From JBLIOB01 sp047639575 (GTDB lineage: Bacteria; Bacteroidota; Bacteroidia; Flavobacteriales_D; Parvicellaceae), in assembly GCA_047639575.1 (NCBI GenBank), contig JBLIOB010000077.1, positions 1-16,268 of the forward strand: a stretch of DNA of 16,268 nucleotides, in the 5' to 3' direction. A program made the translations under genes and the position numbers. The notes under the pieces are model-generated. The model had not been told where the DNA came from, did no database searches, and saw nothing but the letters and a program-made list of their open reading frames with translations. This document shows, piece by piece, positions 14,396-16,268 of this stretch (the first letter of the stretch is position 1; each line of letters opens with the position of its first letter).

Positions 14396-15703
14396 TTATT
14401 TCTTCCGAAAAAATATTCGAATGGGAACACCTGTGAAATCAAATTCCTCTCGAAAGCGGTTTTCTAAAAACCTTTTATATGATTCTCTCACGTACTGAGG
14501 AAGGTTGCAGAATAGCGCAAATGCCGGTGCATGGGTAGGTAATTGAGTGATGTACTTAATTTTCACAAACTTTCCTTTAACTGATGGTGGCGGGTGATGC
14601 TCCATTATTTTTTGTAGAAGCTCATTCAATTTGGATGTTTGAATTCGCTGAGTTCTATTGTGAAACACTTCTATCGCTACCTCAAGAGCTTGATGAATTC
14701 TTTTCTTTTCTGTTGCAGAAGTGAAAATAATTGGAACATCATTAAAAGGAGATAACTGTTCTCGGATCTTGTTTTCATAATCACGCATGGAATTAGTGTC
14801 TTTTTCGACTAGATCCCACTTATTAATAAGAACAACAACACCTTTTCTGTTTTTCTCGATGACGTAAAAGATATTCAGATCTTGTTTCTGAATTCCCTCA
14901 GTAGCATCTACCATGAAAATACAAACGTCTGAGTTTTCAATTGTTCTTATCGATCTTACAACTGAATAAAACTCAATGTCTTCATCGATCTTCTTCTTTT
15001 TTCTGATACCAGCAGTATCAACCAAGTTAAAGTCAAATCCGAATAATTTATATCGTGTATGGATTGAATCTCTGGTAGTTCCTGAAATTTCGGTTACAAT
15101 GTTTCGATCTTCACCTAGCAATGCATTACATAATGAAGATTTGCCAACATTTGGTTTTCCGACTATTGCGATATTCGGGATTCCTGACGTATTCTCTATG
15201 TCTAATTCTGGATTGAACTTTTCTACTAAGGCATCAAGTAATTCACCGGTTCCAGAACCATTTATAGCAGAAAGTCCAAATACCTCCCCTAAGCCAAAGT
15301 TGTAGAACTCCATAGCGTCCGGCAAACGTTCAGCATTATCTACTTTGTTAGAGGCTAATACAATAGGTTTGTCTGTCTTTCGAAGCATCTTCGCCACTGA
15401 TTCATCTAAATCTGTGATTCCAGTGGTAACGTCAACAACAAAAATTATTGCTGAAGCTTCTTCCATGGCAATGATTACCTGCTTTCTGATCTCTTCTTCA
15501 AAAATGTCGTCTGATCCAGTTACATATCCTCCAGTATCAATCACTGAAAATTCAACACCATTCCATTCAGAAATTCCATAGTGACGATCTCTTGTAACTC
15601 CACTGGTCTCCTCTACAATGGCGGCTCTAGACTCCGTCATCCGATTGAATAATGTTGATTTTCCAACATTAGGTCTTCCTACTATAGCAACGATGTTTCT
15701 CAT
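14396..15703 (-). CDS. der: Ribosome-biogenesis GTPase Der (EngA)
   Basis: Der is an essential double-GTPase that binds the 50S subunit and helps its maturation. The 435-residue product has two tandem G domains and a C-terminal KH-like domain. Domain 1 shows GRPNVGKS (9-16), SGVTRD, DTGG (56-59) and NKVD (119-122). Domain 2 shows GKPNVGKS (182-189), SGTTRD, DTAG (229-232) and NKWD (294-297). The end PIRIFFRKK is a family hallmark. The reading frame stays open 18 codons further upstream, but I chose ATG 15703 because MRNIVAIVGRPN is the usual N-terminus and because a promoter element (TACCTTTG) lies within that extension. It reads toward the KAS III gene and diverges from the membrane-protein gene. 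Confidence 0.96.
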   Translation of the reverse strand: MRNIVAIVGRPNVGKSTLFNRMTESRAAIVEETSGVTRDRHYGISEWNGVEFSVIDTGGYVTGSDDIFEEEIRKQVIIAMEEASAIIFVVDVTTGITDLDESVAKMLRKTDKPIVLASNKVDNAERLPDAMEFYNFGLGEVFGLSAINGSGTGELLDALVEKFNPELDIENTSGIPNIAIVGKPNVGKSSLCNALLGEDRNIVTEISGTTRDSIHTRYKLFGFDFNLVDTAGIRKKKKIDEDIEFYSVVRSIRTIENSDVCIFMVDATEGIQKQDLNIFYVIEKNRKGVVVLINKWDLVEKDTNSMRDYENKIREQLSPFNDVPIIFTSATEKKRIHQALEVAIEVFHNRTQRIQTSKLNELLQKIMEHHPPPSVKGKFVKIKYITQLPTHAPAFALFCNLPQYVRESYKRFLENRFREEFDFTGVPIRIFFRKK

Positions 15704-15710
15704 TCGGCTG

Positions 15711-15718
15711 CAAAGGTA
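15711..15718 (-). promoter_or_regulatory. TAnnTTTG promoter element of der
   Basis: On the - strand TACCTTTG is a full match to the Bacteroidota -7 element and is followed by CAGCCGA and the der ATG at 15703. With a start point about 7 bases after the element the mRNA would begin almost at the ATG. No convincing -33 element is seen. Confidence 0.6.
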
Positions 15719-15832
15719 CTGCAAATCACTTAGATTACACGTAGTTCGATTTAACATCTTTTATAAGAGGTCTTTAACTTTTGTTATGACAAATTTCAAA
15801 ACCCGAATTCAAAAGTTCCCGTTATTCGATAT

Positions 15833-16268
15833 ATGAAGTTGAAAATGAGATTATTATTTTGGGTTGGACTTGGGTTATTTGCGCTTTCATTTGTGCTGCC
15901 TTCCTTCATGGGTGGTATGCATGGTTCTAGCGAAACTTTAGGTTATGAATGCTTTTTGTTCAGTTTAGAAACTTTTAGCTTCCTATTTCAAAACGAGACG
16001 ACTCTCTCAGATTACTTATTCCCAATGTACATAATCGCTTGTCATTTGTGTTTGATCACTTCTATAATTCTCTTTCTTTCGAATTCTAAATTTCGCGTGC
16101 TCGCATTGATAATTGGTGTGATCGGAGCTGCTTCAAACTTGTATTGGTTAGTAGCTGGCTTAGTTAGCGATGGGGTTAGTGACTTACTTGTTGGTTATTA
16201 CTTATGGGCTGGAGCAAGTATCCTGATATATAATGTTGCCATATGGAAAGCCTTTGCCAAAAAAGCTC
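15833..16268 (+). CDS. Unrecognised multi-pass membrane protein (3' truncated)
   Basis: The frame runs from ATG 15833 to the window edge without a stop, giving 145 residues. Four hydrophobic stretches are predicted: about residues 5-25, 62-82, 87-108 and 117-137. Between the first two is a polar loop (residues 26-60) containing GGMHGSSETLGYECF, which would be outside the cytoplasm if the N-terminus is inside. Conserved catalytic motifs were not seen, and I do not recognise the family. An ATG at 15845 (MRLLFWV) is an alternative start. It is divergent from der with a 129-base gap, in which TAACTTTT (15773-15780) is a weak -7-like element. Confidence 0.6.
   Translation, partial: MKLKMRLLFWVGLGLFALSFVLPSFMGGMHGSSETLGYECFLFSLETFSFLFQNETTLSDYLFPMYIIACHLCLITSIILFLSNSKFRVLALIIGVIGAASNLYWLVAGLVSDGVSDLLVGYYLWAGASILIYNVAIWKAFAKKA

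Noticed and set aside
14976..15305. 109-codon + strand frame antisense to der
   Set aside because: It is the complement of strongly conserved GTPase coding sequence; its Ser/Pro-rich product looks like a shadow frame.
15704..15757. Longer der start, 18 codons upstream of ATG 15703
   Set aside because: The extension lies over a full TAnnTTTG promoter element and does not resemble Der N-termini, whereas MRNIVAIVGRPN does.
1..16268. CRISPR arrays, insertion sequences, tRNA or rRNA genes, phage parts
   Set aside because: No regularly spaced repeats, transposase or integrase frames, terminal inverted repeats or tRNA-like cloverleafs were seen by reading.

Overview
The window comes from a low-GC member of the Bacteroidota, most likely a Flavobacteriales-type organism. 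It carries a Type IX secretion system (T9SS) / gliding-motility core locus in the order porP-gldK-gldL-gldM-gldN. Several genes have phylum-typical TAnnTTTG-like promoter elements very close to their start codons. There are no tRNA or rRNA genes, insertion sequences or CRISPR arrays, and no sign of recent horizontal transfer. The layout reads as chromosomal core genome.

Left part (1-10061, all + strand). The window opens inside the 3' end of a formimidoylglutamase/arginase-family gene. Two tandem PorP/SprF-type outer-membrane proteins follow, then the lipoprotein gldK, the inner-membrane motor genes gldL and gldM, and gldN. A strong intrinsic terminator follows this first gldN. Two more gldN-family genes come next: a close copy (GldO-like) and a clearly divergent third one. 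Together these encode the periplasmic GldK-GldN ring, the GldL-GldM proton-driven motor that spans to it, and candidate outer-membrane partners.

Middle (10095-12987). An OmpH/Skp-like periplasmic protein is followed by a two-domain ABC-F ATPase that acts on ribosomes. Converging on the ABC-F gene, with an 18-base tail-to-tail overlap, is a small lipoprotein with MORN-like (YwqK-type) repeats on the - strand.

Right part (12988-16268). A 244-base gap holds a minus-strand intrinsic terminator and a candidate small RNA. Beyond it, on the - strand, are a divergent beta-ketoacyl-ACP synthase III-family gene and, upstream of that, der (double-Era GTPase). Reading away on the + strand is the start of an unrecognised multi-pass membrane protein, cut by the window edge.

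Most noteworthy points: three gldN-family genes with a terminator after the first; a dense cluster of GGTTA/TAACC half-sites just before the second porP; a TTGTAAC motif recurring ahead of four T9SS genes; and the possible small RNA between the lipoprotein and the KAS III gene. No wholly new system is evident. The locus is a recognisable T9SS core with unusual elaboration.
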